In this document: piece by piece, positions 24,377 through 36,700 of the stretch
Numbering within the stretch: position 1 is the stretch's first letter
How the letters are laid out: each line of letters opens with the position of its first letter
Assembly (NCBI GenBank): GCA_009103225.1
Contig: RHPI01002069.1
Coordinates: 661,925-725,924, forward strand
Direction of reading: 5' to 3'
Origin: Chlorokybus atmophyticus
Lineage: Eukaryota; Streptophyta; Chlorokybophyceae; Chlorokybales; Chlorokybaceae
DNA: 64,000 bases
The notes under the pieces: generated by a model
Seen by the model: the letters and a program-made list of their open reading frames with translations, nothing else
The model's database searches: none
Told to the model about the DNA's origin: nothing
Position numbers and translations under genes: made by a program

Positions 24377-27300
24377 TCAACAGGCAGCAGCGGCGTCATC
24401 AGTGTTTCCTTGTTTCAGCAGCAACACATGGCGCATGAACTGCTTGGCAGCGATATCGCGTTTCGTGTGGGAGCCCAAGGCATTGTGCACAAGCGCCAAA
24501 AAGTGGTGCGCCTCAGAGGCCCCTGCGTGCGCATCAAGGGCGTCGTAGCACTCGGCCGCCTCCATCAGATGCTCCACGATCTCTTCGTACTGCCCGTTCA
24601 TGCTTTTGAAAGCCAGCATGCACCGCGCAATGGCCCCGTGCACCCGAGCACGCTGCCTTAATGTCCCGTTCGCCAGCAGCACAGGCAACACCTCACGAAG
24701 CTGCATGTATGTGTGTGGAATCAGTAGAGCAAGATGTAAATTGTGCAATTGCACTGACACCCGCACGCGCACGCATGCATGCCCATACACACATCCACAC
24801 CACGCACCATAGTGAGTGCGGCTGGGGCATTGCGGTCGCTGATGGCCAGCCATAGCTGTGCCAGAAGGACACGTGCTTCAGCAGCGAGGGTATCACGGGC
24901 AAGGGCATCGCGGTGTGCGAGCGAGGCGCACGCGACGGCATGCGGGAGCGCACCACCGGGGTCACCCGCAGCCAGGAGCGCATCCCCCAGCCGCAGCATG
25001 CACCGGGCCAGGTCCCCGCGCCTTCCCCGCACGCTCGCACACTCGTACTCTCTTACCAACACCTCATACGCCTGCATACAAGTCACTCACCCTCCTCGAA
25101 AAGCACGCGGCCTTGCCCACGTGTACACATCCAACCACATTGGGTACCTCCTCACAGCAGCCTTGCGCGGACAGAGTGTCCGCCCGTCGCATGGCAGCCT
25201 CGAAGCAAAGCGCCGCCTCGTCTCCCGCCACCGCCTTCAGCTTCGCGTCTAACGCATCGGCAGCGCACAAATCCCCTCTGCTCACGAGTGTTTGATGCAA
25301 AAGCATGCATTCGCATCCGATACATCAGTCAACTTCGTTAACCTGTTCAAAGCCCAGTCGTGGCGTATTATCAGTTCCGCCGCAAGCAGCGCTTTGGGCA
25401 GAGGCTGCGTTGGCGTAACGGCGTGGCGCTTGGAGGCAGCGTGGAGCACGTGCAAGCCTGCGGCGGGGCCATCATGCTCGGCCGCGTGGAGCGCAAGCTG
25501 CGCGCACGCCAGACCCGCGTCCTCCGCACTGCTATGATACTATGTCAACCATGACATGGACAGGCTTGACATCACTATCCTGAGTTTTTACCTGGCGGTG
25601 TCACTGTAGCACGCCGCATGCAACAGCGCGTGCAACCTCTCCATGTCCGCACTGCAACACGTGAGCCAACATTACACAGTAATTAGCTGAGCAACACGAC
25701 ATGAAGACTCCTCACTAGCAGCTGCCACTCACCTGCCGTACAGGTTCCACGCAGCCGAGGCCAGCAAATGTGCGCTACCCGCGAGCTGCACCAACGCCCA
25801 TCACACGACATTCACACCCACAACAGACACATCCGCATATGTGTTCTCACCCTGGCCATGGCATCGTCACCGAGGGCGGATCCATTATCAGCGGCCTCGC
25901 TGCATCCCCTCAGCAACTCACGCACGTGCCTCAGGACACCTCCCTCGCACGCATGCTCATCATCCGCATCGTGAACACCGTGGTGGACGTGGAAGCGCGC
26001 GAGTGTGAGGCGAGCAAAAGCCGCAAGGTGTGGGAGTTGAAGACCGTCGGCACGGTGGGCGCACTGTTTCAGGAGGGAGAGAAGCCGCGTGGTGGTGTCG
26101 TCGTTGTTGGCGCTGTCGTCGATGATGTCCGCGAGGGGGTGAGTTATTGTTGTGCTGGAGGAGGAGTTGCCGCCGGAGGATTCGTGCTGCAGCAGTAGCA
26201 GGTGGCAGAGGTGAGCCAGCACGTGGGCGAGACACGCCTCGTCGCCGTTCTGCTGCGCCACTCTCACCGTCTCACTCAACGCCTGCATCGCCTCCTGGAC
26301 AAGAGAAGCAGGTGAGTGAATGAGTGTGGTTGTGTGTGAGTGCGTGCATCTGTGCGCGCGCGCGTGTGTGCATGCAACAGCAAGTGAGTGCACACCTGTG
26401 CAGATGCTTGAGCCACTTGCATGCATATGTGTTGACATGTGTGTGTATGGCCAACTGTAACTAGCTCCAACTTCGAGTCTCACCTGTGTGTGGCCGAAAC
26501 CAAAGTGGGTAGCGCCGAGACTAAGCGCCGCCGACTGAAACCTCCCCATGCTGCTGCTCTGTCCACCTTCCCTCCCATCCACTCCAACCCCAAACGCAGA
26601 GCCCACCCCACCAGTACAGTCAAAGTACCTGTGCAGGCTGTCGAGCGCAGCAGGCAAGTCCCGCGCACGCAAATGCCGCACGTACGCGAGGTAGTGCCCA
26701 TTAGGGAGTGGCAATTGCTCCAACGTGTCACTTGCGCTCTTTGCGTGTGTTGCAGACGATTGACGTTGACTCGCGTGGGCGATCTCGGCCTGGATGTGGG
26801 CGTGCAGCTGGCCGCGCATGCGCGGTGCTGATCGGAAGGAGGACGGTGTGAATGTGGATGAGGTGGTGAAGGAGGTTGGGTCAAGGCTGCTGCGGTCGAG
26901 GCGGTAGTTGCTCACGTCCGAGAGGAGACGGCAGACGGCCTCGAAGGGGAGCTTGTCGAAGGAGAGGAGGCAGGTGCGCAAGAAGAGGCCGAGGACGCTG
27001 CTGGGGTCGACGCCACCGTTGCTGCCACCCCTGCTCACGGTCTCTGTACGTATAGAATACGGATAACATTGGCTCACGTCTGAGTTGAACATGTGCGTAC
27101 GGCACAACACGCATACAGACACGCACGCATGTTTTTGCGTGTGCATGAGTGTGTGTTGTGCGCTGTGTAGCGCATGCATAAACAGCACCCTAAACACACG
27201 CACACGCACGTGCACGCATCCATGCACGCATGCAGTCACTAGTCTGTTGCTCAGCAGATTAACATCTGCACATGCGCACTTGCCTCGCATCCGTTCAAAG

Positions 27301-28155
27301 AACGTGTGGACGTCATCCGGGCATTCCAGTCCCGCGAGCATCTCCGACATTGCTCCCACAACTCCATCCGCGTACTCTTTGTCCTCCTCCACCTCATTCT
27401 CGTCGCGGTCCCCCTGAGGCGACCGCAGCAGGCAGGCGCGCAGACGGAGAGAGAGAAGGGAAAGGGAGGGCTCAGTGGCTTCGGGGGGGACGCGGGTGGC
27501 GTCCACCTGGTTAGGGGAAGCAAGGGTGGTAAGGTGGATGTGTGTGCGAGGGAGAGCACATGCGCACAACTGCGTACACTGAGGGAACAAACACAATGCA
27601 GAGGGTGGGTGCACATGCACAGAAAGTGGGTCTGCATGCCCACATGCAGACCCACTCGGTGCATGTATGGGGACACAGGCTTGTTGACATATACGTGCAT
27701 CACATGAAGATTTGCTCCATTTGAAGTGTGAACCGCATGCAATGCAGTAATCTTGTAACGTCCCTAAATGTCATCAGGTAGCAACAGTTCTGCAACCGGT
27801 ATTATATATATATAGACACCTACTACTCTCTTGAACCCGGCATTGCAAACACACAAGGCCACTCTCTACTACCGCAAGAATGCAATTGTATGCGATTCAG
27901 GTATGTGCAACACAATCACACCTCTTTCAGCAGGAAGAGTCCCAGCCTGTTCTGCGTGCGCACAGGCAGCGCATTGTTGCTACTACTGCTACCGCCAAAG
28001 TCATTCCTTGTGCTAGGACCAGCAGGCAGCTCCTGGTCCTCGTCCTCGTCCTCGTCGCCGCCAGCGTTGAGCTCAGGGGGCGGCGGCGGCGGCGGGGAGT
28101 ACAGCCCTGCCAGAGCGCACAGACTCAACCGGTACGGCGTCAACCGCAAGTCCAT
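24377..28155 (-). CDS. APC5: Anaphase-promoting complex subunit 5
   Basis: APC5 is a TPR scaffold of the APC/C ubiquitin ligase that drives mitotic exit. Exon 1 (27922-28155) starts MDLRLTPYRLSLCALAGLYS, has an acidic insert and ends QNRLGLFLLKE. Exon 2 (27284-27506) ends DVHTFFERMR. Exon 3 (26484-27043) holds VLGLFLRTCLLSFDKLPFEA, HYLAYVRHLRARDLPAALDS and LHRYFDCTGG. Exon 4 (25851-26294) starts EAMQALSETVRVAQQNGDEA. Exons 25733-25785 and about 25590-25655 read AHLLASAAWNLYGR and MERLHALLHAACYSDTA. Later TPR exons run to the stop at 24377 (EAHHFLALVHNALGSHTKRD). All steps follow plant APC5 in order. The intron between exons 2 and 3 fits best with a GC donor. An in-frame upstream ATG at 28302 would lengthen the N-terminus; I chose 28155 because homology begins there. 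Confidence 0.9.
27625..27656. repeat. 14-bp perfect hairpin in APC5 intron 1
   Basis: Arms AGTGGGTCTGCATG (27625-27638) and its exact reverse complement (27643-27656) flank a 4-base loop. It lies in the intron between APC5 exons 1 and 2. Confidence 0.85.
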
Positions 28156-29225
28156 CGCCGCCGCCCACACACCCACCGCCGCTGCCAACAGCAATGGTGC
28201 ACTTGGTGCGTAGGTTAGAAGCGTTGTGCACGTTGTTGGCGATGTTGACGGTGTGGGCGGCGCCGGTGCTTGCGGCGTCAGCAGGCGGTTGCAAGCCAAC
28301 ATGCCGCCGCCTAGGCGCTGTCTACACTGGCGGGCGGCGGCGGTGGAAGCAGCTTGCGAAGGAGAGTTTGGTGCGGGCTGAAGCGAGGCAGCTGCTGTCA
28401 ACTAGCACTGGTATGCTGCCAAGCTGCAGCTGGTGGTGACTGCTCCATGCTCTGCCTCTGCTTTGCGCTGCCGATACTCTGCATGAGAGCCAGCACTGCA
28501 TTCTCTTGGTTGAATGCGTTTTGCCTGGGGAGCAACATCAACGCTGAGCCTGCAACATTACTAGTAGTACTCAGGCTAAGGTGAATAGTAGGACTACTAC
28601 TGATAGCGTGTTTGCCAACCCGCAATCTCTGGACTACAAGCACAAGCGCATTACAAGACTGCGTGTTGCTTCTTTAAGCTGCACTAGAGCATTGCAGCAC
28701 ATGGTGTCCACCCTTTCACATGCTTTGTCAACTGCAGTTTGTCATGCATGCTACATTTCCAAATGGCAAGTAGCGCGCACATGCCTAGTCCAAAACTCGG
28801 AATCTCCTGCGTTTGGATCCAACGTTATCGCATCCAGCTGGGCTTGCTGCAAGTAGCTTTGGTCAGTTCAAGGCTGCTTGCTGGCATTGGTATATTGCTG
28901 CCTCATGTGCGTCAGTTTCGTACCAACAATGCTTGGCCACCCGTTGGCAAGATATGTTACCCTTTGCACAGGGTTAAATTACAGGAGCGTGCTTTTGTGT
29001 GTGCCTGCTCGTGTTGTTACCAGCCGTTGCGCTGTCCCATTGCCAACAACTAGAGCATATGTAGGGCTGCGGAGGCAATGCTTCACCAGCACAATGCTAG
29101 TTGCAAGGCACCGTTAGCTGCTGCTTGAATTGTCAACTGCTCGCTAACATGTCTGGAAATTTCTTTCAAGCTTATGCACTTCTGACTTGCTGACTTGTGA
29201 CTGTGACTTGCGCAGTGCAGCAGTC
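28156..29225. other. Divergent intergenic region, APC5 to mTERF
   Basis: About 1.07 kb between the APC5 start and the start of the mTERF-like gene. The first part is GC-rich and remains open in frame with APC5 on the minus strand up to an ATG at 28302, so it may be 5' UTR or extra N-terminal sequence. Short plus-strand open frames here show no family signal. Confidence 0.5.
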
Positions 29226-30519
29226 ATGTTGTCCCTTGCTCGCATCACGAGAGCCATCACATGCAGTGTCACTGCGCCGCGCTTCTGCAACTCTTTGCAT
29301 ACGTAAGGCGTCAGCTTGGTTGATTGTCAACAGACTTCATTGCAGCCGCTACACTTCACAACGCTTCATTGCAGGCAACTACAGTGCACATATGCGGTAC
29401 AATTACGATATGCATGTGGCACAGCCAATGTCCATGATGCTGCTGTGGACAAAAGCAACAAGGTGAGCTGTTTCTTCTCCCCCAAGCCGCGCTGATGCTT
29501 GCTCAAAACTTGTAGCTGTTGGTGCTGCGCACTCATCAATGTCCAAGGGGCAGCTGTCAGAAAGGCGGGTGCGCAGGCCTCGATTGCCCCCATGGTCAGA
29601 AGCTGAGCAGCAAGGTGTGCGCCGGTTCTTGGAGGGGTTATCTCTTCCTCCGTAACAAGTGGCGTATTTGATGAAAAAAGGCATGTCCACGTCATTTTAC
29701 CGCAATCCTGAAACGCTGGAGCGACGTCTTGATGAGGCACGGCTTGTCGAATACCAATGTTAAAGAAATCTTTGTGCTTGTGGTTGCGGTGTCGTGAAGT
29801 TGTGAAATTGCAGTTGCAGAAGCTGATTCCCAATTTGAGCACGTCACAAGTGGCCACTCTTTTGCTTGTGTGTGTAAAGCTACCTGAGCGTCTTGCGAAC
29901 AATTTGTCAAGGCTCAAAGCGCTTCTGAGCATCAGTGATGAGGACCTCTACGTGATGCTGCGCAGTGCGCCTCAGCTGCTCACTTGCAAACCGGAGGCTG
30001 TGGCTGAAAGACATACTGCCTGGCGGAGGTATTTGGCCGTCGATCATGCACGAATGGTTGTGCTACTGAAACGATGCCCGCTATTGGTTTACAACAATGT
30101 TGCTTCCGTGCGGAGCAAGCTTCAGACATTGTTAGACGCCTTGAAGGAGTGCAAGCTGGGCAACGGGCAGCTTGCCATGCAGACTTTCATGTATCACCCA
30201 GGAGTGGTTGTTTGGGCATCATGTGAGCGCATACAAACACGCATCAAGCAGCTAGCCACTGAGTTTACTGGTGGAGCGAAGTACGCGGTCAGCATCGACA
30301 TGGTACAGAGCATTAACATGCAGAGACCATGTGCTCGACCGCTTGTTGTTTTGTCGGCAGCATGCAGTTCACTTGGCAGCCTCAACAGCCATGCACTTCT
30401 CTGCAGCCTCCTGGCAAACCAGGTTTCCTGATTCTATTCGCTGGCAACAGGAGCTTACCAAGGCACGTCAGGTGCAATTGGCAAATAGCCATTTCGTGTC
30501 AACGTCAGAGAATGTATGA
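29226..30519 (+). CDS. mTERF-domain organelle protein (exon model partly tentative)
   Basis: mTERF proteins are helical-repeat nucleic-acid binders acting in mitochondria or plastids. Exon 1 (29226-29302) encodes MLSLARITRAITCSVTAPRF, an Arg/Ser/Thr-rich leader without acidic residues, as expected for organelle import. An acceptor near 29374 continues to about 29463. The core exon, from about 29815, reads LQKLIPNLSTSQVATLLLVC, then RLKALLSISDEDLYVMLRSA followed by PQLLT, and HARMVVLLKRCPLLVY, followed by SKLQTLLDAL. The recurrent pattern of a helix followed by PxLL/PxVV is the mTERF signature. A likely last exon from about 30391 reads WQTRFPDSIRWQQELTKARQ and stops at 30519. Borders between 29480 and 29815 and around 30300-30390 are uncertain. 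Which organelle it serves cannot be decided. Confidence 0.75.
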
Positions 30520-31283
30520 GGAGCAGCTGGTATGCCAGTGCCTGGCAGCTCCAACCTGCTCGTTGACTGTACGTAGTAGCAGGTAACACAAAGATGACTA
30601 CGAGGTGTAGCGGGGGTACTTGTACTCACTCTCATGCATGCCACAATCCTTGCACTCTATTTATTATACTACCCTCTGCTATGGAGCGTTGGCAGTTGGT
30701 GTTGACTGCTCTGCACAAGTGTGTATAGATTATGTGAGGTGCAGCTGTTAAGCGTGTCTGGTCGTCCATATCCTACCTCACTGCAGCTCAAAGCTGGGAG
30801 CCAATGCTGCGGTTGGCGCAAGAGACAACTGCCAGCCTTCAAGCCATTCAATAATGTTGCCAAGCCAAATGGCATTGTTGGTGGATTACTGTGCTGCCAC
30901 GATTGCTTGCTATCGCTGTAAGTACTGTTGGTTGGACAACCGCGTAGACACTTGTGCATGTAGGGCATGTACAAGAATGCAATCCCTCGCACTCAGCACA
31001 TTAGTACAACATATTAACAGCGGTGACGCATAGACACATGGTCATGCGCATGTCAACAGTGACTCGGTATGTCTCAGGTTGCTTGTTGGGACAGTTGATG
31101 TCCTGGAGTGCTAGCGAAAGCACTGACACCAAATCTGTACGAACTGCAAAGCACGTATGCAGGATGTGTCAGCATTTGGCGACAAAGCTTTGTCATCAAC
31201 TCACTTGGCTACCGCACTACACGCACTGGTAACAGCGGTAACAGCAGTCGCCTAAGGCCACCCGCCCGCACGCACGCACGCAC
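30520..31283. other. Convergent intergenic region, mTERF to IPK1
   Basis: About 760 bp between two stop codons. Only short, unsupported open frames are present. A CGCACGCACGCACG run lies near 31267-31281. Confidence 0.55.
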
Positions 31284-34065
31284 TCAACTTTGAGCGCGCT
31301 TCACTGAGTGGTAGCACGCGAGTATGTCCTGGTCCAGCTGGTAGTAATAAGGCATCTTGCGCAGGGGCTTGATATCCAAGTCCACCAGCGCAATCTGCAT
31401 ACAACATGATGTTGATCGCGACTTTTGTTGATCAGATTGATCAACAAAAGTCAGACATGCCCTGTGATTGAAAGAGTCCCTCACCTTGTATTGGAAGTCG
31501 TGGCCTGAAGCTGTGTCCACAACCACTCTCACATCACCGCGCACCGCATCAGACCTGTGCACAACACCCTGTTGAAACAACACGCACGCACGCACACACG
31601 TAAACACACGCACACGCGCACATCGCATCCAACCAATACCGCTCGCGCCAACAACAGTACCAAAACCCTGTGCGACTAACCTATCTGGCGTGCCAACACA
31701 CTTGCCCGGCCGCAGCGCGAGCATGACGCTGCAGTCCTTGGCCGTGGCGGCCACGAGGAAGTCCCGCAGCACGGCGCGCGACTGCTCCTGAGTCAGGGAC
31801 GCCAACACCGGGTGCTCTTGTTGTGTTATCAAACAATTATCATCACCGCTCAGCCGCTTGTAAACCTTCACAACAACAGGGGTTGAATTGATGAGAGAAG
31901 TAACATGACAGACCACATGAAAGACGGATAGTGCTGAGAGAAGAGGTTGTGTTGTTTACCTGGATGGCGCCCTCGATATCGTACTTGTCGAGTCGCTGCG
32001 CCTCGAGCAGCCTCGTGAGGAGCGCCTCGCGGCGGAGGACCTCTGCCACAACCCTCTGCAGCACCTCCACACGCTGCCTGCTCAGAGTACACGTGGAAAT
32101 GTTGTGTCAACTCCCCAATTGTTTGGTGTGTAACACAAGTTGAGTTCAACAGCAGGCAAGTTCGCGCAACAACAGCTCCAAGCTGGTGTCAACCATCAAC
32201 AGGGAGCTGTTGTTGTGTCACCTCACTGTCGTGCAATGCAACGAGAGAGTGCTCCTAACCCTGGCAGAGAGGGGCATATTCCCGCATCACCGAGGCCCGC
32301 ATCGAGTCTCTGCAAGTCATCCTTGTCTTCAACGCCTTTAGTTAGCTGCTTGCTGGCACCGAGGGCGCCGTAGAGAGTGCGTGATGATAACGAGAAGGAG
32401 GAGGAGGAGGAGGAGGAGGAGGAGGTGCGGATGGAGAGGTTGCGTTGGGGTGTGTGGAAGAGGTGTGCGATGGCGCGGGCGATGCGTGCGGGGTCACCAG
32501 AGAAGAGGTCTGGAGGGGAGTACCCACTGACCAAGGCAATCTATGACAAGAAGTGAATGGTATCCCGAGTCACAACAACGACAAGAGCTAACCGACATAT
32601 GTTTGCGCGTGCACCTCGCCTCGTGCTAGTTTGTACTGTTCGTGCATCTCGAACCGCGACACGCTGCTCTTCAACAGCCTGTTCCCCGGGGAAACAGTCT
32701 CGGCATCCGCCAAAAAGCCACACTTGGGCTGCGCAGAAAGATCACTTGTGTGACAACGATTGCATCCACGCACACGCACACGCACAGGCACACTCACACG
32801 CACACGCACATACCTTGATCTCAACCACAACCACCGCAGCCCCAACGCTCCCATCCTCTTCCCCTCCCATCCTCGCACGCTTGAAATACGTGTGGTCTGG
32901 CAACATCAAACCGCCACTAGCCGACTCATCTACACGTCCCGTGGACGCCGTCTCCTCCGCCAGCTGCGCGTTCTTTTCACACAGCCACGCGCGGGGAACA
33001 CTCACGGGTTCCTGTGCTGAGGGTGAGACCGAGGATGAGATGTTGGCGGGGAGGAGTGGATGTGGATGTTGGGGTGTTGGGGATATGATGAAGTCTTACC
33101 CCGGGGTGGACGTAGGAGGGGCCGAGGAGGGGGAGGAGCACGTCGCGGACGTATGCGTGGACGCGGGCGGCACGAGAAATGCTGATGGCGACCTCAGGAA
33201 ACTGTGTAATGACAAGCACACTGTGTTTATGCGCGTGCGTGCATGCGCGCGTGCCTGTGGGTTCACGTAAGTGCCTGTGGGGTGCGCGTGCACGTGCATT
33301 CATACTTGCGTGCATGTGCGTGTGCATGTGGTATACCTACGTTACATGATACAACCAACAACGGCAAGGACATTGAGTATGGTACGCAAACATCCTCTTT
33401 TCCCGGTGGTGCTCACCTTCTCCCACACGGCGCGCTCCAGCGCATCCACCGAGTCCCCAGCACTCGCGTTAGAACTCTGCTTGTCTCGCTGCTTCTGAAG
33501 CCTCAGCACCTTGCCCACCTGCAGCGAGAGAGAGAACAGATCCATGACATCAACCTTGCAGCGCATATCTCGTGGACTCGGACATGAGGCTGACGAGAAT
33601 CAAGATGGAGGACGAGCGCATGTGGGTGAAGCACAAAGAGAGAACGTGACGCTGACAAGCGGTTGGGTGTTTTTGCTAAAGTGTTGTCGGAGGAAATGTT
33701 GGGGCAAGCAGAAGGAGAGAGGTTGGTGATGAAAGGCGGGTTCAGTAAGCAAGAAGGGACCGCTCATTGTGATGGGATGCATGCACTCAATCCGTAATAG
33801 CTGCACCCACGTGATACACTGAACTTGACAGTTGGTTTAGAATGTGCGTCCACGACGAGGGGATCTCAACCAAACAGCACGCATGAATGGCTGAGTGAGT
33901 GATTACCAAGTCGGGGTCATTGCCGGCATATGCCAACACGACGCTCGCCGCCCCCTCGCCGCGGTAGCGCCACGCCCGGGGAGTCCCCACAGCGCAGGCG
34001 CCGCTTTCATCCTCCTCTCCGCCCTCGTCCGCCGCCGCCGCCGCCATCGCCACCTCCTCATACAT
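31284..34065 (-). CDS. IPK1: Inositol-pentakisphosphate 2-kinase
   Basis: IPK1 phosphorylates Ins(1,3,4,5,6)P5 at position 2 to give phytate (InsP6). Exons in transcript order: 33907-34065, 33417-33518, 33100-33201, 32814-33011, 32615-32728, 32260-32540, 31960-32077, about 31690-31865, 31485-31568, 31284-31394; phases are consistent for all but the exon near 31690. Family landmarks are present: WRYRGEGAASVVLAYAGNDP (nucleotide-binding loop), VGKVLRLQK, LLPLLGPSYVHPG, the split EIK-PKCGF motif, LLKSSVSRFEMHEQYKL, PPDLFSGDPARIARAI, LDKYDIEGAI, FLVAATAKDCSVML and the catalytic-type VDLDIKPLRKMPYYYQLD. Exon 6 carries an inserted Ser run encoded by a GGA microsatellite. The start has an Ala/acidic low-complexity stretch before homology begins. 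Confidence 0.93.
31420..31452. repeat. 15-bp hairpin in the last IPK1 intron
   Basis: Arms GACTTTTGTTGATCA (31420-31434) and its exact reverse complement (31438-31452) surround a 3-base loop. It lies between IPK1 exons at 31394 and 31485. Confidence 0.85.
32394..32426. repeat. (GGA)n microsatellite coding a Ser run in IPK1
   Basis: A run of GGA units on the plus strand is read as TCC on the minus strand and encodes about nine consecutive serines in IPK1 exon 6. The run is in frame, so length changes by whole units would keep the gene open. Confidence 0.85.
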
Positions 34066-34936
34066 CTCTCAGCGTCTCAGCACTTGCCCGTCAGCTTGGT
34101 TCGACCGTGTCAGCGCCGTGGGTAGCTTCCTGGTCGTCGTGCGCGGCGGCGGCGGCGGCGTTAGTGATAGTGACAACGGCTGCGCAGCGGCGCAGCCTGC
34201 TCAGCGCAAGCCGCCTGCAGAGATAGCAACCGCACCTACTAGCCGCCGGCTGAGCTGTTAGCCGTGAGCACGGGCAAGCTGGTTTCCCTTTGAGGAGTGC
34301 ACGCCTGATGGTAAGACAGGGGCTGCTGCTGGAGTTGGTGGCAGTGGCACCCCATGCATGAGACTTGGAGTTGAGCAGTGACACGAGCATTGACTGTTGC
34401 ATGGTGAAGTGAATTGCAATTGCAGTATCCACATTTGGCTGATGGCGTTGCACAGAGTACATGCACACTGCAGACGTCGGGTGGTCTGGTACTGCCTAAC
34501 ATGCGTGGCTAGTACATGTGGAACAATGGGCCACACTCGAGCAGTCCGCAAGGTCTCTTGCGGGAAGCCGTGCACAGGCAATGCACAGGCAATGCACTGT
34601 TGTCGGGGCACGGTTTGAGCATGACCGCATTGATGTCAGAGCGTGATGGTTGATTAGATGAATAGTTTACCATGTAGATGTATCATTTATTCAAGTATAA
34701 ACAGGAGCCAATAAAATTGACATTGTACAGCTCCATAACATTAGTCTAATATTGTCATTAACACTGCCAGTTGGGACAAGTAGTGTAGAGGTCAATGCGG
34801 TGGGCCATTATCGCTTTACCCACATCATATATCTTAGCAACCGACGGCCCACGCAAACTTGACATCCATGTCAAACTGACCACAATTGCAATTTTAAAAC
34901 ATGAGGCGCACACATGTTCAACTGTGGTGACGATGT

Positions 34937-34977
34937 CATCACAAATGCTCAAACGATGCGTTTGAGCATTTGTGATG
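34937..34977. repeat. 19-bp perfect hairpin
   Basis: Arms CATCACAAATGCTCAAACG (34937-34955) and its exact reverse complement (34959-34977) with a 3-base loop, in the AT-rich island. Confidence 0.9.
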
Positions 34978-36409
34978 TTGCGCATTACGTCACATAGCAC
35001 ATGTATGCCGTGACAAGATAATGTCTACACTTAATGGAGACCTCAATGTGCTTGATTGAACTCATGATCAATAAGCGACCTGTTATGACAACACTGTTGC
35101 TGGTGTATCAGCTTGCGCCACCCGCACGGCAACAGCATTAGCCCTGCGCCATCAACTCAGCGTACAATGTGTGGCAAGCAAAGACATACGTTGCACAGTG
35201 TGCAACACACATGCGGCAAAATGTAATGCGCACAATATCGAAAGTGATGTGCCATGCTTCTACGCCTACTTACGTGTTATATAATGTATGTCAAGTATAA
35301 CGGTATTGGACATTCATTAATCGGGGGCTCAGCTCAAGAACCGCTAGGGAAAGGTTAGATGTAGGCCATATCAATTTGCAAGCAATTACATGATCGTTAC
35401 AATCGTGTACGGGTTGTTGAGTTTGGCAATAATTGAGAAGATACTGTTTTTGAACTTCAAAACATCAACATTACAAAGATGCAAGATGCATCGACTTACC
35501 ATATAAAACCCACGCAAATTTGCCTTTTGATCTTAAACAGACAATTTGTTGGATTATAAGCGCGCTGAAGTTCACACTAAGGTGGAGCAGCAAGTGCTGT
35601 TGTCACAGCTTGAGAAGCAAGCAGAGCTGATAGGCGTAGCAACTTGAATGCCTGTTATTACGCATGTCTCAATATGCAATCAAGTCGCACGATTGATGAA
35701 AGGGATACTTGCACTTTGTGCCAACAAGTACATACTTTTGTGCTACTTTGTGAAGCCAACATCACTCAAGCCAAGCTCCACCACGCTTCGGAAAAAGAAT
35801 ATCCAAAAATTGATATCGGATTTTCGGGTGTCGGCTTGCCTTTTTCATCATGAAATCAAGATGTTTAATGGAATATTTGTTCTCAAACTCAACTTTACGG
35901 GTAAGTAAAATAATTGAATTTGTCGTGCAATTCTGTCATTCGCATGCTTTCTTATGCTTGCATTTGAGTGTTAAATTTATATAATAAGCAACATGCTTCG
36001 CTTGTGCAAGTGTGGAGAGCATCAACCGAAATGCGATGGCAAAGACAATAAGCATGATTATGAAATGAAATGGTGGTGTCGGCATGCTGCCGGCTGCACT
36101 TAACATTAAAACTCTTAACAATTGCACGACAATGGCATGGACAGCGATAGCATGTCTCATATCGTATGAGGCCTTAGCCGCTTTAATATAATTACGCGTT
36201 AGCCTCATTGATGAATAACGATATTATTATTTTAACTGTACTTTAATCCAAATTATAATCCTCAACCATCAGCGCCCTTTGCGAACATGACTTAGTGGAA
36301 CACCCTCATTCCGTAATATCACAGAGAAAAGTCAGCGCAAACCACAGATGGTCAAAATCGTTGTGACCACCAGATCACAGGTTGGGACCAGACTCACAAC
36401 CATGTGCTT

Positions 36410-36700
36410 ACAGTATGGTGGCGACGTCCGACGACCATTAATGGTGCAATGTTACCACCTCGTTGCTGGTTTACGGACCATACTGGTGTGATTATAACCA
36501 AGATTCACCGCCAGTATGGTGCCGAATAATCTGCACCAGTCATGGCGGTGTGGTTACACCAGATGTGGTGCAAACGGTCAAGACCACCATGGGTTGTGAT
36601 CTTCATGCCATGCATGTTGTGTTACCACCTCGTTGCTGGTCCATGAACCACACTGGTATGGATGTAACCGGTATTCATGGCCATGAATACCGGTTAAGTA
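36410..36700. repeat. Diverged repeat cluster ending in a palindrome
   Basis: The 20-mer GTTACCACCTCGTTGCTGGT occurs at 36451-36470 and again at 36621-36640. Each copy is followed by a GAACCA/GGACCA-CACTGGT/TACTGGT block. CAGTATGGTG-type words in the opposite sense lie between. The array ends in the 32-bp palindrome described separately. It is probably a remnant of a repetitive element, as no coding frame is present. Confidence 0.65.
36665..36696. repeat. 32-bp perfect palindrome
   Basis: The half-site TAACCGGTATTCATGG is followed at once by its exact reverse complement with no loop. It closes the repeat cluster at 36.4-36.7 kb. Confidence 0.9.

Noticed and set aside
24900-25300. Long plus-strand open frames opposite APC5
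   Set aside because: They are antisense shadows of GC-rich APC5 exons, whose minus-strand reading matches APC5 in order.
36410-36700. CRISPR-like array
   Set aside because: Only two exact repeat copies, spacing of 170 bases, a eukaryotic host context and no cas genes.
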